Source: JACMLD01 sp038229695 (GTDB lineage Bacteria; Bacteroidota; Bacteroidia; Chitinophagales; Chitinophagaceae). From it: DNA of 64,000 nucleotides. The stretch lies in assembly GCA_038229695.1 (NCBI GenBank), contig JBBROE010000005.1:12726-76725 (forward strand), given 5' to 3'. The notes beneath the pieces are model-generated. The model was not told where the DNA came from, made no database searches, and worked only from the letters and a program-made list of their open reading frames with translations. How positions within the stretch are numbered: the first letter of the stretch is position 1; the number at the start of each line of letters is the position of its first letter. Positions 42,118-50,930 of this stretch are shown here, piece after piece. The position numbers were made by a program, and so were the translations under genes.

Positions 42118-43101
42118 CTAATGCCCTGAATAATTCAACGCCAGCGCAAAAACAAACAGGGTCCAGTGCAACAGTGCAGGCAGCCAGCGGCCGGGCAGGT
42201 AATACCACGCAGCGGCATGAAACGCCGCCAGCGGCACCACCACGGGCAGCCAGGGCAGGTAATTGTGCCCCGGATTCAGCAGGATAATGAGTACGGCAAC
42301 AATCAGGATAGTGAGAAGAAGGCTCCAGCTTTTCCGTACCTGAATGAGCATCTTCCCGAGGTTCGCCTGCACCTGCCATGCGCCGAGCAGGACGGGCAGC
42401 ACCATAAAAAATATGCCCCCCGTAATCCAGAGCGAAGCCGGGAGGCGGGGCAAATGAAAGGAAATGGACGGGATAACCTTATGCCAGTTCCATTCATTTG
42501 TTAAGAAGAGGATAACGAACAGGAAGTAATAAGGCGTGATGAAGCCCAGCAGGGCTACCATCCATTCTGTTAACCGGAAAGCCCGTGTAATCAGCAGGGA
42601 AAATACAAGCAAAAGGAGGAAGGCCACTGCCGGGCTGTAGATCAGCGGCAGAATACCCACCAGGATACTCACATTGAAGATGGCGGTTTTGGGATTAGTA
42701 TGGTTATATACGGCTGTTAGCCTGTACCAGATCAGGATAAGCAGGGAATTGACGAGCAATGGCGCAGAAAAAATATTCCATTCATGCACCAGGGAGGTGA
42801 CCAGTATATAGGACATGCCCACCAGAAAATTGGCGCGGGGCAGTAATTTAACCGCATTGGCAATCCTGTTGAGCAGGGTCGCCTGGGTAAACAACAGCAA
42901 AAAAGCGAGTATGGCAAAAACCATCGCACTGCCAGCGGTGTACGTACTGATAAACCTGACAATTATTTTATAGATGTAGTTATCCCCCTCATTCACCAGC
43001 GGCTTCTCGGGATGAAGGAAAAAAGGAAATTTGAGTACAAGGGCATAGAGCAGCAGGAGCAGCGCATTGCCTGGATTTTTTTGCCTGAAGATGCCAACCA
43101 A
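42118..43101 (-). CDS. DUF6427 family membrane protein
   Basis: This 327-residue integral membrane protein has about nine or ten hydrophobic helices separated by short loops. The opening VGIFRQKNPGNALLLLLYAL, the PFFLHP segment and the NYLPWLPVVVPLAAFHAAAW stretch match the DUF6427 family of Bacteroidota. Function is unknown. It precedes purQ on the same strand with 64 bp between them, an arrangement I recall from related genomes, but no functional link is shown by sequence. A -7 box inside the end of the previous gene may drive it. Confidence 0.78.
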   Translation of the reverse strand: MVGIFRQKNPGNALLLLLYALVLKFPFFLHPEKPLVNEGDNYIYKIIVRFISTYTAGSAMVFAILAFLLLFTQATLLNRIANAVKLLPRANFLVGMSYILVTSLVHEWNIFSAPLLVNSLLILIWYRLTAVYNHTNPKTAIFNVSILVGILPLIYSPAVAFLLLLVFSLLITRAFRLTEWMVALLGFITPYYFLFVILFLTNEWNWHKVIPSISFHLPRLPASLWITGGIFFMVLPVLLGAWQVQANLGKMLIQVRKSWSLLLTILIVAVLIILLNPGHNYLPWLPVVVPLAAFHAAAWYYLPGRWLPALLHWTLFVFALALNYSGH

Positions 43102-43143
43102 AGCGTTAGTTTTTGGGCAGGCTCACGTAAGCCCGGCCGGAAA

Positions 43144-44676
43144 TTAGTATTCTATCTTCGCAAAACAAAGATAATTCCTGTACACACAGGGCACAATTAC
43201 CTGCCGCGAAGCAACCTGTTTCCCGGAACGGGTCATAAACTCATACCCTTTGTCAAGGTTTTTAAGGGTGGGGTTGCGGGTTAGCTTACCCTCCGCGTCA
43301 ATGCTCTGGTCGTTGAGCATGACGGTGCGTTTTTCCGACATGTTAAAGAGAAAATGCAGCGCGTTACCGGTATTAACCAGGTCAAATGAGATCATGTTAT
43401 CGCTCTCGTCGTCATATTGCGTCTTGGGTATTACGGTGCTCCAGTCGATGCTGCCGTCTTTATTGTAGGAAAGGATCATGATATTTTCCGCGTTATACCG
43501 CACGTTGTTCCCATTATTCCAGCGGTTCCAGGGGCTGCCGAAATAACCATAAGGGGAGTAATTGTAATAATCGAGGGGAGAGATCCACGGGTTGCCGTAA
43601 CCCAGGTAATCCCAGCGGTTAAAGGAATTTCCCCGAGAGGTATTGTATTCGGATTCCGACACAACCAGGTAGCCCCCGTCTTTTCTTAGGATGATATTTT
43701 TAAGGAAATAGTCGTTAAAGGCATTTTTCAGCGAACCATCCTGGCCTTTGGCATTCACCCGGAGTTCGTCACCGAAAACACTGGTGATTTCCCTGATTTT
43801 GGTGTTGGTGGTTTTGTTCCAGAGCAGGGAATAAATACCGTCTATGCTTCCCCTTTTCTGTTTGTAAAAAAATGCATTCAGCAGGATCCTGTCGTTGCTG
43901 TTGTCTGCCTTCAGTTTTATTTCATCCAGGATTTTACCGTTCAGTTCCACATTGGTTACCGAAAAATTGGAAGAATCCGGGTATTTCAGCACCATCGCCA
44001 GCCGCGTAATATATTCGTTGCTGTTCAGGCGCATAAATTTTCCGAAACTGAGTTCACCGGCATTCGTCAGCAGGAAATCGGTAAGATAGTCGTTGCGCTC
44101 TTCCATGGCCAGTCCCATCCTGTCCTTATGCTGCAGCAGCAGTTCTTTGTTGTACAGCAATGTCGTAAAAACAAAATTTTCACGGTTACGGTTATTGATT
44201 TTAAATACCATAATCTGCTGTTTGTCTTCGCTGTTGATCGTCGTATAGATCTTGTTACTGGCAGCAAAACCGACCTGGGTGGTATCCAGTTCAATGGGTT
44301 CAGTGAGGGTTTTGGCGGAGCCATCCAGCTTGGCGGCCATACAATGCACAATGCCCTTATGCTGGTACTCATAAATCATGTAGAAGAAATCGGGATACGC
44401 TACAAAATCTACGTTAATGAGCTGCTGTTCGGGCGTAAAATCAAGTTTTACCCGGTCTTTCAGCTTCATATCGTTGTCGTAAATGCAAATTGCATCATCG
44501 TTCCGGTTATTTTTATAAATGAGAAAATTCCCATTCATTTTCCCGATGATTTCGAAATTTGTCCGCCTGCTGTCTTCTTTTTCAGGTTCTGAATAGACGA
44601 TGCGTGGCGCCTGGGCTTTCCCGAAAGCAGCCGTTAACAAAAAGAAGATCAAAACTGCTATTCTCTTATCTGGCAT
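43144..44676 (-). CDS. Secreted protein of unknown function with aromatic-rich insertion
   Basis: I do not recognise a domain with confidence. The 510-residue protein has a signal peptide (about 1-22, cleavage near GKAQA) and no further membrane helix. Alternating short strands and repeated phrases of the type IYDNDMKLKDRVKL, VFKINNRNRENFV and ILSYNKDGSIDW suggest a beta-propeller-like or beta-rich fold. Residues 352-392 form an Asn/Gly/Trp/Tyr-rich segment with NRWDYLGYGNPW and YFGSPWNRWNNGNN that interrupts the fold. No T9SS tail is present, so it is probably periplasmic or lipid-side. Its neighbours are not informative. Confidence 0.75.
   Translation of the reverse strand: MPDKRIAVLIFFLLTAAFGKAQAPRIVYSEPEKEDSRRTNFEIIGKMNGNFLIYKNNRNDDAICIYDNDMKLKDRVKLDFTPEQQLINVDFVAYPDFFYMIYEYQHKGIVHCMAAKLDGSAKTLTEPIELDTTQVGFAASNKIYTTINSEDKQQIMVFKINNRNRENFVFTTLLYNKELLLQHKDRMGLAMEERNDYLTDFLLTNAGELSFGKFMRLNSNEYITRLAMVLKYPDSSNFSVTNVELNGKILDEIKLKADNSNDRILLNAFFYKQKRGSIDGIYSLLWNKTTNTKIREITSVFGDELRVNAKGQDGSLKNAFNDYFLKNIILRKDGGYLVVSESEYNTSRGNSFNRWDYLGYGNPWISPLDYYNYSPYGYFGSPWNRWNNGNNVRYNAENIMILSYNKDGSIDWSTVIPKTQYDDESDNMISFDLVNTGNALHFLFNMSEKRTVMLNDQSIDAEGKLTRNPTLKNLDKGYEFMTRSGKQVASRQVIVPCVYRNYLCFAKIEY
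43166..43173 (-). promoter_or_regulatory. Candidate -7 promoter box of the DUF6427 gene
   Basis: Minus-strand sense TATCTTTG matches TAnnTTTG exactly. It lies within the last codons of the upstream secreted-protein gene, 64 bp before the DUF6427 start. Confidence 0.4.
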
Positions 44677-44864
44677 ACAATGTTATTTCTGGATATAAAT
44701 ATGAGGATACTGCTGCAATTTAGCATTTGTTGACCGCTATCAAACACGCGAGGCGTTTCAATTGAAGCAGCATCCGCATTTATCACAATCCTTTAACGGC
44801 TCCGGCCCGCAAACCACATGGCAGACGGCTGTATACAAAAATGAAAAGAATTGTTTTTTCCTTA

Positions 44865-44872
44865 TACCTTTG
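44865..44872 (+). promoter_or_regulatory. Candidate -7 promoter box of the kup gene
   Basis: TACCTTTG matches TAnnTTTG exactly. If used, transcription would start near 44880 and leave a leader of about 225 bases before the GTG start at 45104. Confidence 0.45.
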
Positions 44873-44879
44873 TATTAGC

Positions 44880-45103
44880 GTCGGGCTTACCCCCGGCGCA
44901 ATTTAGTTATACCGGAACAATGAAACGAACAGTTGGTAGTTATTACCCGAATTCGGCCCGGCAAGCCAACCGCTTTTGCCGGCTGGCGACGGGCCACGAA
45001 ATCCCGGAACCATTGTTCACCCCACGACCGATGCCTGCCATTACGCCATCCCCTGCTATCCTGATAGGGAAGTCCTTAACCCCTGAACAATAATTGACTG
45101 ATC
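44880..45103 (+). promoter_or_regulatory. Long structured leader upstream of kup
   Basis: The leader contains a stable composite hairpin at 44955-44995: outer 6-bp arms GGCCCG and CGGGCC, inner arms GCCA and TGGC, then a further CCG/CGG helix. A small hairpin (CTAT/ATAG) lies near 45056-45067. No convincing gene lies in the 427-bp gap 44677-45103. The structure suggests RNA-level control of potassium uptake, but it does not match a riboswitch class I can recognise. Confidence 0.4.
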
Positions 45104-47095
45104 GTGAATAAACATATAAATATTAATAAGGTAAGTGCAGCAGGACTGATCGTAGCGCTGGGAATTATCTATGGGGACATCGGCACCTCACCGCTGTACG
45201 TCCTCAATGCCATTACAAAAGGAAAGATCATTACGGACGAACTGATCATCGGCAGTCTTTCCTGTATCTTCTGGACCCTTACCCTGCAAACTACCCTCAA
45301 ATATGTAGTGCTCACCCTGAAGGCCGATAACCGGGGTGAAGGTGGTATTTTCTCCCTGTATGCACTGGTGAGACGGCAGCGGAAATGGCTGGTCGTGCCG
45401 GCCATGATTGGCGGTGCGGCGTTGCTGGCAGATGGTATGATTACGCCGCCGATCTCTGTGACGTCGGCAGTTGAGGGGCTCCGTAATATAACCCAGCTCG
45501 GAGGTATCGAGACCAAGACCATTGTTATCATCGTACTCGGGATAATGACCATTTTATTTTTCCTGCAGCAGTTCGGTACAGCCTCCATCGGGAAGATATT
45601 CGGCCCGCTGATGATCCTCTGGTTTAGCATGATGGCCGTACTGGGCCTTTCCCACCTGCACGAGGACTATGCCATTTTCAGGTCGCTCAGTCCCCACTAC
45701 GCGGTGGAGCTGCTCACAAAATACCCGAAGGGCTTCTGGATTCTCGGCGCAGTGTTCCTGTGTACGACGGGTGCCGAGGCACTCTACAGCGATCTCGGCC
45801 ATTGCGGTCGCGGCAACATCCGGGTTTCCTGGGTGTTTGTCAAAGCCTGCCTCATTTTAAATTACCTGGGCCAGGGTGCCTGGCTCCTCGCTAATAAACA
45901 GGGTATCCGGATAACAGAATCTATGATCAGCGATGGGTTCAATCCTTTTTACGGGGTGATGCCGTCCTGGTTCGTCATCCCCGGCATTATCATCGCCACG
46001 GCAGCGGCCATCATCGCCAGCCAGGCCCTCATCAGCGGTTCGTTTACCCTAATCAGTGAAGCCATGCGGCTGAGCCTGTGGCCGAAGATGAAAGTGGTTT
46101 TTCCCACCGAGGAAAGAGGCCAGATCTATATCCCCGGCATCAATTTCCTGCTCTTCTTCGGCTGCGGAGGAGTGGTGCTTTATTTCCGGGAATCCACCAA
46201 CATGGAAGCGGCTTACGGGCTGGCCATTACGCTTTGTATGCTCGCTACATCCATCCTGTTTTCGAATTACCTCATTACCAAAAGAGTTGCCTCTGCCTGG
46301 ATATACCTCTACCTGATGGTGTACCTTTCCATTGAGTGCAGTTTCCTATTTGCCAACCTGGATAAATTCGTCCACGGCGGCTACGTGGCCCTGCTGGTTG
46401 CGGGCGGACTTTTCTCGATCATGTACATCTGGTACCGCAGCCGGAAAATCAAGAACCGGTACGTGGAGTTTGTCCGCCTGGAACATTACCTGCACCAGAT
46501 CCAGGAGCTGAGCAACGACAAAAGCGTGCCGAAATATGCCACCCACCTGGTGTACATGACCAGCGCCAATAACCCCAAGGAAATTGAACATAAAATCATT
46601 TACTCCATCCTCAATAAAAAACCAAAACGAGCGGATATCTACTGGTTTGTGCATGTGGATACGGTAGACGACCCCTATACCAGTGAATACAACGTGGAGC
46701 ACATCATTCCCAACGATATTATCCGTGTTGAGATCAAGCTGGGATTCCGCATGGAACCGAAAATCAACCTTATGTTCAGAAAAGTGGTGGAAGACCTGGT
46801 GCATAACAAAGAAGTTAATATCACGAGCCGCTACGAAAGCCTGGAACGCAACAACGTGGTGGGCGACTTCCAGTTTATCGTTATGGAAAAATTCCTCAGC
46901 CAGGACAATGAGCTCCCTTTCTTCGAACGGGTAATCATGAAACTGTATTTCTGGCTCAAAGAACTCAGTCTTTCCGAAGAGCGTGGTTTCGGGCTCGACC
47001 CCTCCAATGTAAATATTGAAAAATTCCCGCTAATCGTTGCCCCGGTCCAGGGCATTAAATTAAAAAGGGTATATTACCAGGAAGAAGACGTGTAA
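45104..47095 (+). CDS. kup: KUP-family potassium transporter
   Basis: This 663-residue inner-membrane protein starts at a GTG, because the family N-terminus (KVSAAGLIVALGIIYGDIGTSPLYVL) begins directly after it. The first helix carries GDIGTSPLY, the ion-site signature of KUP/HAK/KT transporters. About twelve helices span to residue 440, followed by a cytoplasmic domain of about 220 residues. It takes up K+ with protons. The stop codon overlaps the ATG of the first of two alpha/beta-hydrolase genes (TAATG), so they are translationally coupled. A long structured leader precedes it. Confidence 0.93.
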   Translation: MNKHININKVSAAGLIVALGIIYGDIGTSPLYVLNAITKGKIITDELIIGSLSCIFWTLTLQTTLKYVVLTLKADNRGEGGIFSLYALVRRQRKWLVVPAMIGGAALLADGMITPPISVTSAVEGLRNITQLGGIETKTIVIIVLGIMTILFFLQQFGTASIGKIFGPLMILWFSMMAVLGLSHLHEDYAIFRSLSPHYAVELLTKYPKGFWILGAVFLCTTGAEALYSDLGHCGRGNIRVSWVFVKACLILNYLGQGAWLLANKQGIRITESMISDGFNPFYGVMPSWFVIPGIIIATAAAIIASQALISGSFTLISEAMRLSLWPKMKVVFPTEERGQIYIPGINFLLFFGCGGVVLYFRESTNMEAAYGLAITLCMLATSILFSNYLITKRVASAWIYLYLMVYLSIECSFLFANLDKFVHGGYVALLVAGGLFSIMYIWYRSRKIKNRYVEFVRLEHYLHQIQELSNDKSVPKYATHLVYMTSANNPKEIEHKIIYSILNKKPKRADIYWFVHVDTVDDPYTSEYNVEHIIPNDIIRVEIKLGFRMEPKINLMFRKVVEDLVHNKEVNITSRYESLERNNVVGDFQFIVMEKFLSQDNELPFFERVIMKLYFWLKELSLSEERGFGLDPSNVNIEKFPLIVAPVQGIKLKRVYYQEEDV

Positions 47096-47895
47096 TGGTC
47101 TTGTGCCTGAATCTTACCGTTGGCCTGATTTCCGGCGGAGTGATCCTCCTGCTGGTACTCCTGTATTTTTTGCAGGATAAACTGATCTTCAAACCGGAAA
47201 TTCTCCGGCGCGATTTCGAGTTTTCCTATAAAATTCCTTTTAAAGAATTATTTTTTGACGTGCAGCCGGGCGTAAGTATCAACGGTCTCCACTTCTACCG
47301 CGAAAAGCCGGAAGGACTCATCCTGTATTTCCATGGCAACACCCGGAGTATTAAAGGCTGGGGCAAGTACGCGACCGATTTCACCCGCTATAATTATGAA
47401 GTGGTGCTGGTCGACTACCGCGGTTTTGGTAAAAGCACCGGGAAAAGAAGTGAAGCGGGACTCATGGCAGACATGCAGTTTATCTACGACCAACTGCAGC
47501 AGGCCTGCCCACCCAATCACCTGTTGCTGTATGGAAGAAGCCTCGGCAGCGGCTTTGCCAGTAAGCTGGCGAGTGACAATAACCCGCGCTACCTGATCCT
47601 GGATGCGCCATTCTATAATTTTTCAAGCGTGGCGGAAAGATTCCTGCCATTCCTGCCGCTCAAATACCTGCTGATGTACCAGTTCCGTACCGATCGCTGG
47701 ATAAGAAAGGTAAAATGTCATACCTATATCCTGCACGGCACACGGGACCGGCTGATACCCATTGCCCAAAGCGAAAGGTTACAAAAGATCGACCCGCATA
47801 AAATCACCCTCATCCGGATCCAGGGTGGCGGCCACAACAACCTGCCGTCCTTCCCGGAATACCATAATATATTGCGGGATATCCTGAAATCCTAA
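47095..47895 (+). CDS. Membrane-anchored alpha/beta hydrolase (BEM46-like), copy 1
   Basis: This 266-residue protein has an N-terminal membrane helix (about 8-27) and an alpha/beta-hydrolase fold. The oxyanion motif is YFHGNTRS, strand motif VLVDYRGFGKSTG follows, nucleophile Ser149 lies in LLYGRSLGSG, the acid is in HGTRDRLIP and the His is in GGGHNNLP. This is the BEM46/ABHD13-like subgroup, whose substrates are mostly unknown. It overlaps the kup stop by one base and is followed 29 bp later by a paralog, so all three genes are likely one operon. A lipid or peptide hydrolase role cannot be decided. Confidence 0.85.
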   Translation: MVLCLNLTVGLISGGVILLLVLLYFLQDKLIFKPEILRRDFEFSYKIPFKELFFDVQPGVSINGLHFYREKPEGLILYFHGNTRSIKGWGKYATDFTRYNYEVVLVDYRGFGKSTGKRSEAGLMADMQFIYDQLQQACPPNHLLLYGRSLGSGFASKLASDNNPRYLILDAPFYNFSSVAERFLPFLPLKYLLMYQFRTDRWIRKVKCHTYILHGTRDRLIPIAQSERLQKIDPHKITLIRIQGGGHNNLPSFPEYHNILRDILKS

Positions 47896-47924
47896 CCCGG
47901 ATGCCTAACCGATAATGTAAATGC

Positions 47925-48746
47925 ATGGCTATGTCTAAAAAAAATCTGTTTCGCTGGCTAAAGATTATCCTGATGATTTACGGGCTGGCCGGCATAGCCC
48001 TTTTTTACCTGCAGGACCGGCTATTTTTGCATCCCGTTCCGCTTCCACCCGGCAGTCACTATTTTTTTTCCGTGCCCGCCAGCGAAATCAATATTCCCTA
48101 CAACGCTTCTTCCTCCATCAGCATCGTGCAGTTCAAAACGCGCAAGCCGCCGCGTGGGGTGGTGCTGTACTATCATGGAAACCGGGATAACATTTCCTGG
48201 TATGCGCATTATGCATCCAATTTCACGCGGCAGGGATATGAAGCCTGGATGGTGGACTACCCGGGATTCGGGAAAAGCACCGGCGTATTTTCCGAGGCGT
48301 CCGTGTATGCCTTTGCCGACCAGCTGTACAAACTGGCCGCGGCACGTTTCCTGGCCGACAGTATCATCATTTATGGGAAAAGCCTCGGCACCTCCGCTGC
48401 AACCAGGGTTGCTGCGCAGCATCCCTGCCGTGCGCTGATACTGGAAACGCCTTACTATTCTTTTACGGCGCTGGCGGCACATTTTTTCCCGGTTTACCCG
48501 GTCGATAAAATGATCCATTACAAATTTCCGACCTACGACTACCTGCCCTCCGTAAAAGCGCCGGTGACGATACTCCAGGGAACGGCCGACTGGATTGTAC
48601 CCTATTCCAATGCGGAAAGGCTACGCGAAAAAATGAAGCCCGCCGATGCCTGGATAGCCATCCCCGGCGGAAGCCACAATGATTTAAACAAATACCCGCG
48701 TTTTCATGAAGCGCTGGACTCTGTGCTGATGGCTGATGGACGTTGA
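47925..48746 (+). CDS. Membrane-anchored alpha/beta hydrolase (BEM46-like), copy 2
   Basis: This 273-residue paralog of the previous gene has a membrane helix at about 12-30, YYHGNRDN, MVDYPGFGKSTG, nucleophile Ser153 in IIYGKSLGTS, the acid in QGTADWIVP and the His in GGSHNDLN. Sequence identity with its neighbour is moderate and spread over the whole length, which indicates an old tandem duplication and not a recent one. It starts MAMSK, and the second ATG six bases in is an alternative start. Membrane anchoring of both copies beside a K+ transporter is unexplained. Confidence 0.85.
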   Translation: MAMSKKNLFRWLKIILMIYGLAGIALFYLQDRLFLHPVPLPPGSHYFFSVPASEINIPYNASSSISIVQFKTRKPPRGVVLYYHGNRDNISWYAHYASNFTRQGYEAWMVDYPGFGKSTGVFSEASVYAFADQLYKLAAARFLADSIIIYGKSLGTSAATRVAAQHPCRALILETPYYSFTALAAHFFPVYPVDKMIHYKFPTYDYLPSVKAPVTILQGTADWIVPYSNAERLREKMKPADAWIAIPGGSHNDLNKYPRFHEALDSVLMADGR

Positions 48747-48844
48747 GTGAAATAGGTAGACGGGTCTGATAAAATCTTTTATCCCGGTAACTAAGGCGGC
48801 AGAAAGCCCTGCGTTGGTGATCGGTAGCCGGCCTGCGCGCCGAC

Positions 48845-49747
48845 TTATTCTTCAAGCGTGACTTTATGCTTACCCACCTTTAATTTATACCCGATGCCGA
48901 GTTTGAGTGCATAATTGACATCGGTATGGCTGACGGGAAAGTCGAAGCAAACCGGGTAATCGTATTCCGCCACCGCGTCCCGGATTATTTCGTACACCGT
49001 TTTGCCGTAAGGCCGATCAGTATCGCTGAGGTCTGAGAATCCGCCGACGATCAGCGCCGCCAGCCGGTCGAGTTTACCGCCTCTTTTCAGCTGCATCATC
49101 ATCCGGTCTATTTTGTACAGCAGCTCCCCGACGTCCTCTATAAAAAGTATCCGGCCTTTTGTTTTTACATCAGACGCGGTGCCGATGAGGTGGGTCATCA
49201 GCGTAAGGTTTCCGCCGACCAGTTCGCCCACTGCCTCCCCGCGCCTGTTCAGGGTATGCACCGGCGCCTCCAGGCGAATCTTTGTGCCGGCGAGCGCTTC
49301 CCGGATGGATGCGACGCAGGGGTTCTCTGCAACAGCGAAAGCCCCTGCCATCGGGGCGTGCAGCCCGGCAATGGCGTAATTGACAAATACATGCTGCAGC
49401 AATACGGTGACGTCACTGAAGCCGATGATCCATTTTGGTTTTTTCCGGAAACGCGAAAAATCCATTTTGTCGATGATACGGCTGATGCCATAGCCGCCCC
49501 GCCCGCAAAGAATGGCGGAAATGCTGTCATCGTCCAGCATCGCCTGCAGTTCATCGGCGCGCGCTTCATCCGTTCCGGAAAAATAGGTAGCCGAATCGCT
49601 GCCCAGTGTTTTGCCGACCATTACGTTGTAACCCCAGTTGTGCAGGGTATTGATACAATCCTGGGCCCGTTCAGCGGGCAGGTAGCCGGCCGGACAGGTG
49701 AGCCCGATGGTATCGCCGGGCTGCAGGTAGGGTGGTCTTTTAGTCAT
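48845..49747 (-). CDS. LD-carboxypeptidase (S66), apparently cytosolic
   Basis: This 300-residue muramoyltetrapeptide carboxypeptidase removes the terminal D-Ala from murein tetrapeptides during recycling. The S66 triad is visible: Ser111 in GFSDVT, Glu204 in FIEDVGE and His274 in VSHTDVNYA. The substrate-binding CGRGGYGISR motif is also present. It begins MTKRPPYLQPGDTIG without a signal peptide, so it should act in the cytoplasm. A paralog with a signal-like N-terminus lies 24 bp upstream on the same strand, so the two may be co-transcribed. Confidence 0.9.
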   Translation of the reverse strand: MTKRPPYLQPGDTIGLTCPAGYLPAERAQDCINTLHNWGYNVMVGKTLGSDSATYFSGTDEARADELQAMLDDDSISAILCGRGGYGISRIIDKMDFSRFRKKPKWIIGFSDVTVLLQHVFVNYAIAGLHAPMAGAFAVAENPCVASIREALAGTKIRLEAPVHTLNRRGEAVGELVGGNLTLMTHLIGTASDVKTKGRILFIEDVGELLYKIDRMMMQLKRGGKLDRLAALIVGGFSDLSDTDRPYGKTVYEIIRDAVAEYDYPVCFDFPVSHTDVNYALKLGIGYKLKVGKHKVTLEE

Positions 49748-49771
49748 ATTATTATTTTAATAAGTCGGGTA

Positions 49772-50785
49772 TTAAATTTCGATGAGCGTAACAGCATCCG
49801 GCGCCACCTGCAGGCGGTGGCGCACGCCGCATTTAAGAGCGTAATTGTTTTTCTGGTGACCCACCGGAAAGTCAAAACATACCGGGTACGGGTAACCGGA
49901 GATTTTTTCCAGTATAATTTCCTGGAGATTTTTTCCAAAGGCCTCGTCGGGACTGTCGTCCGGTTTTATCCTGAAGCCACCGATGATCAGCCCGCTGAGG
50001 TTGCCGAGGCGGCCACTGCGTTTTAATCCCCAGAACATGCGGTCGATGCTGTACAGGTATTCGCCGGTGTCTTCCACGAATAATATTTTTCCGTCGGTAG
50101 TTAGTGCGGAAGGGCTGCCGGCAATCGACTCCAGCGTTTTGAGATTGCCGCCGACCAGCGTTCCTTCAGCAATGCCGGGGTGGTTGGCCGGGTGGGGCAC
50201 CACCGTATATTGCATTTTTTCACCGGTGAGTGCCTGGCGGATGGAGAGGATGGTGGCAGCCTGTTCCGGTTCCGCTTTTGACCAGTCGTTTGGAAAGCTG
50301 TTGCACATTTTCGCATGCAGGCTGGCTACCCCGTAAATGCGGTTAAGCTGGGCATGGATGACGGTGATATCACTGAAACCGATGACCCATTTGGGGTGAG
50401 CGACAAAAGTACTGAAGTCAAGGCTGTCGATGATGCGAACGGCGCCATAGCCACCGCGGGCACACATGATGGCTTTTATGGAGGGATCATCCAGCATGCG
50501 CTGCATATCGGCACGCCTTTCCTCATCCGTTCCTCCAAACGTGTGATCCCTTTTGCCGATAGTATCGCCAATGGCTATGCGAAAACCCCAGTCCTGCATC
50601 AGCTGGAAAGCAGGCTGGATCTCCTGCAGGGTGATGTAGCCGGCGCAACTGGTAATGCCGATGGTATCGCCGAGGGAAAGATACGGTGGGATGCGCGGGT
50701 CGGCTGGCAGGACCGGAGTATGGCTCCATGCCGGTCCGGTGATAGCCGCGCCTGATACGGCAGCCAGGAAATTTTTCCGGTTCAT
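49772..50785 (-). CDS. LD-carboxypeptidase (S66) with N-terminal signal
   Basis: From the ATG at 50785 this 337-residue protein has a signal-like segment (FLAAVSGAAITGPAWS) and then an S66 peptidase with Ser138 in GFSDIT, Glu238 in FVEDTGE and His310 in VGHQKNNYA. The frame is open to 50932, but the upstream stretch runs into the divergent metG promoter, so the internal ATG is chosen. A CARGGYGAVR motif matches its downstream paralog. An exported S66 enzyme would trim cell-wall peptides in the periplasm. The two genes form a likely operon. Confidence 0.85.
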   Translation of the reverse strand: MNRKNFLAAVSGAAITGPAWSHTPVLPADPRIPPYLSLGDTIGITSCAGYITLQEIQPAFQLMQDWGFRIAIGDTIGKRDHTFGGTDEERRADMQRMLDDPSIKAIMCARGGYGAVRIIDSLDFSTFVAHPKWVIGFSDITVIHAQLNRIYGVASLHAKMCNSFPNDWSKAEPEQAATILSIRQALTGEKMQYTVVPHPANHPGIAEGTLVGGNLKTLESIAGSPSALTTDGKILFVEDTGEYLYSIDRMFWGLKRSGRLGNLSGLIIGGFRIKPDDSPDEAFGKNLQEIILEKISGYPYPVCFDFPVGHQKNNYALKCGVRHRLQVAPDAVTLIEI

Positions 50786-50814
50786 GGTTAAAGTTATCAG
50801 AAAATAGCACCCGT

Positions 50815-50845
50815 TTTGGCATTGGCTGCAATTAAAGTAATTTTG
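50815..50845 (+). promoter_or_regulatory. metG promoter, full Bacteroidota consensus
   Basis: TTTG at 50815-50818 is separated by exactly 19 bp from TAATTTTG at 50838-50845, matching both elements of the Bacteroidota primary-sigma promoter. The metG ATG is 85 bp downstream. This is the clearest promoter in the window. Confidence 0.8.
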
Positions 50846-50930
50846 CCGGCTGCCTGATGCGCAACTGTACACGCGTGCGACGCAACGGGGGTCAAAACAG
50901 GGAACCGATGCCCGGCTCAAACCAAAAAAC

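Noticed and set aside
44851..45093. 80-codon plus-strand frame in the kup leader
   Set aside because: Composition is random-looking (Pro/Arg/Ser-rich with no fold pattern), it covers the hairpin region and the start lies before the predicted transcription start.
44880..45103. c-di-AMP riboswitch before kup
   Set aside because: The gene context fits, but I cannot find the conserved core segments of that class; only a generic stable hairpin is supported.
48768..48783. Palindrome GATAAAA-TC-TTTTATC between convergent genes as terminator
   Set aside because: The stem is AT-rich with a two-base loop and no U tract on either side, so termination is not well supported.
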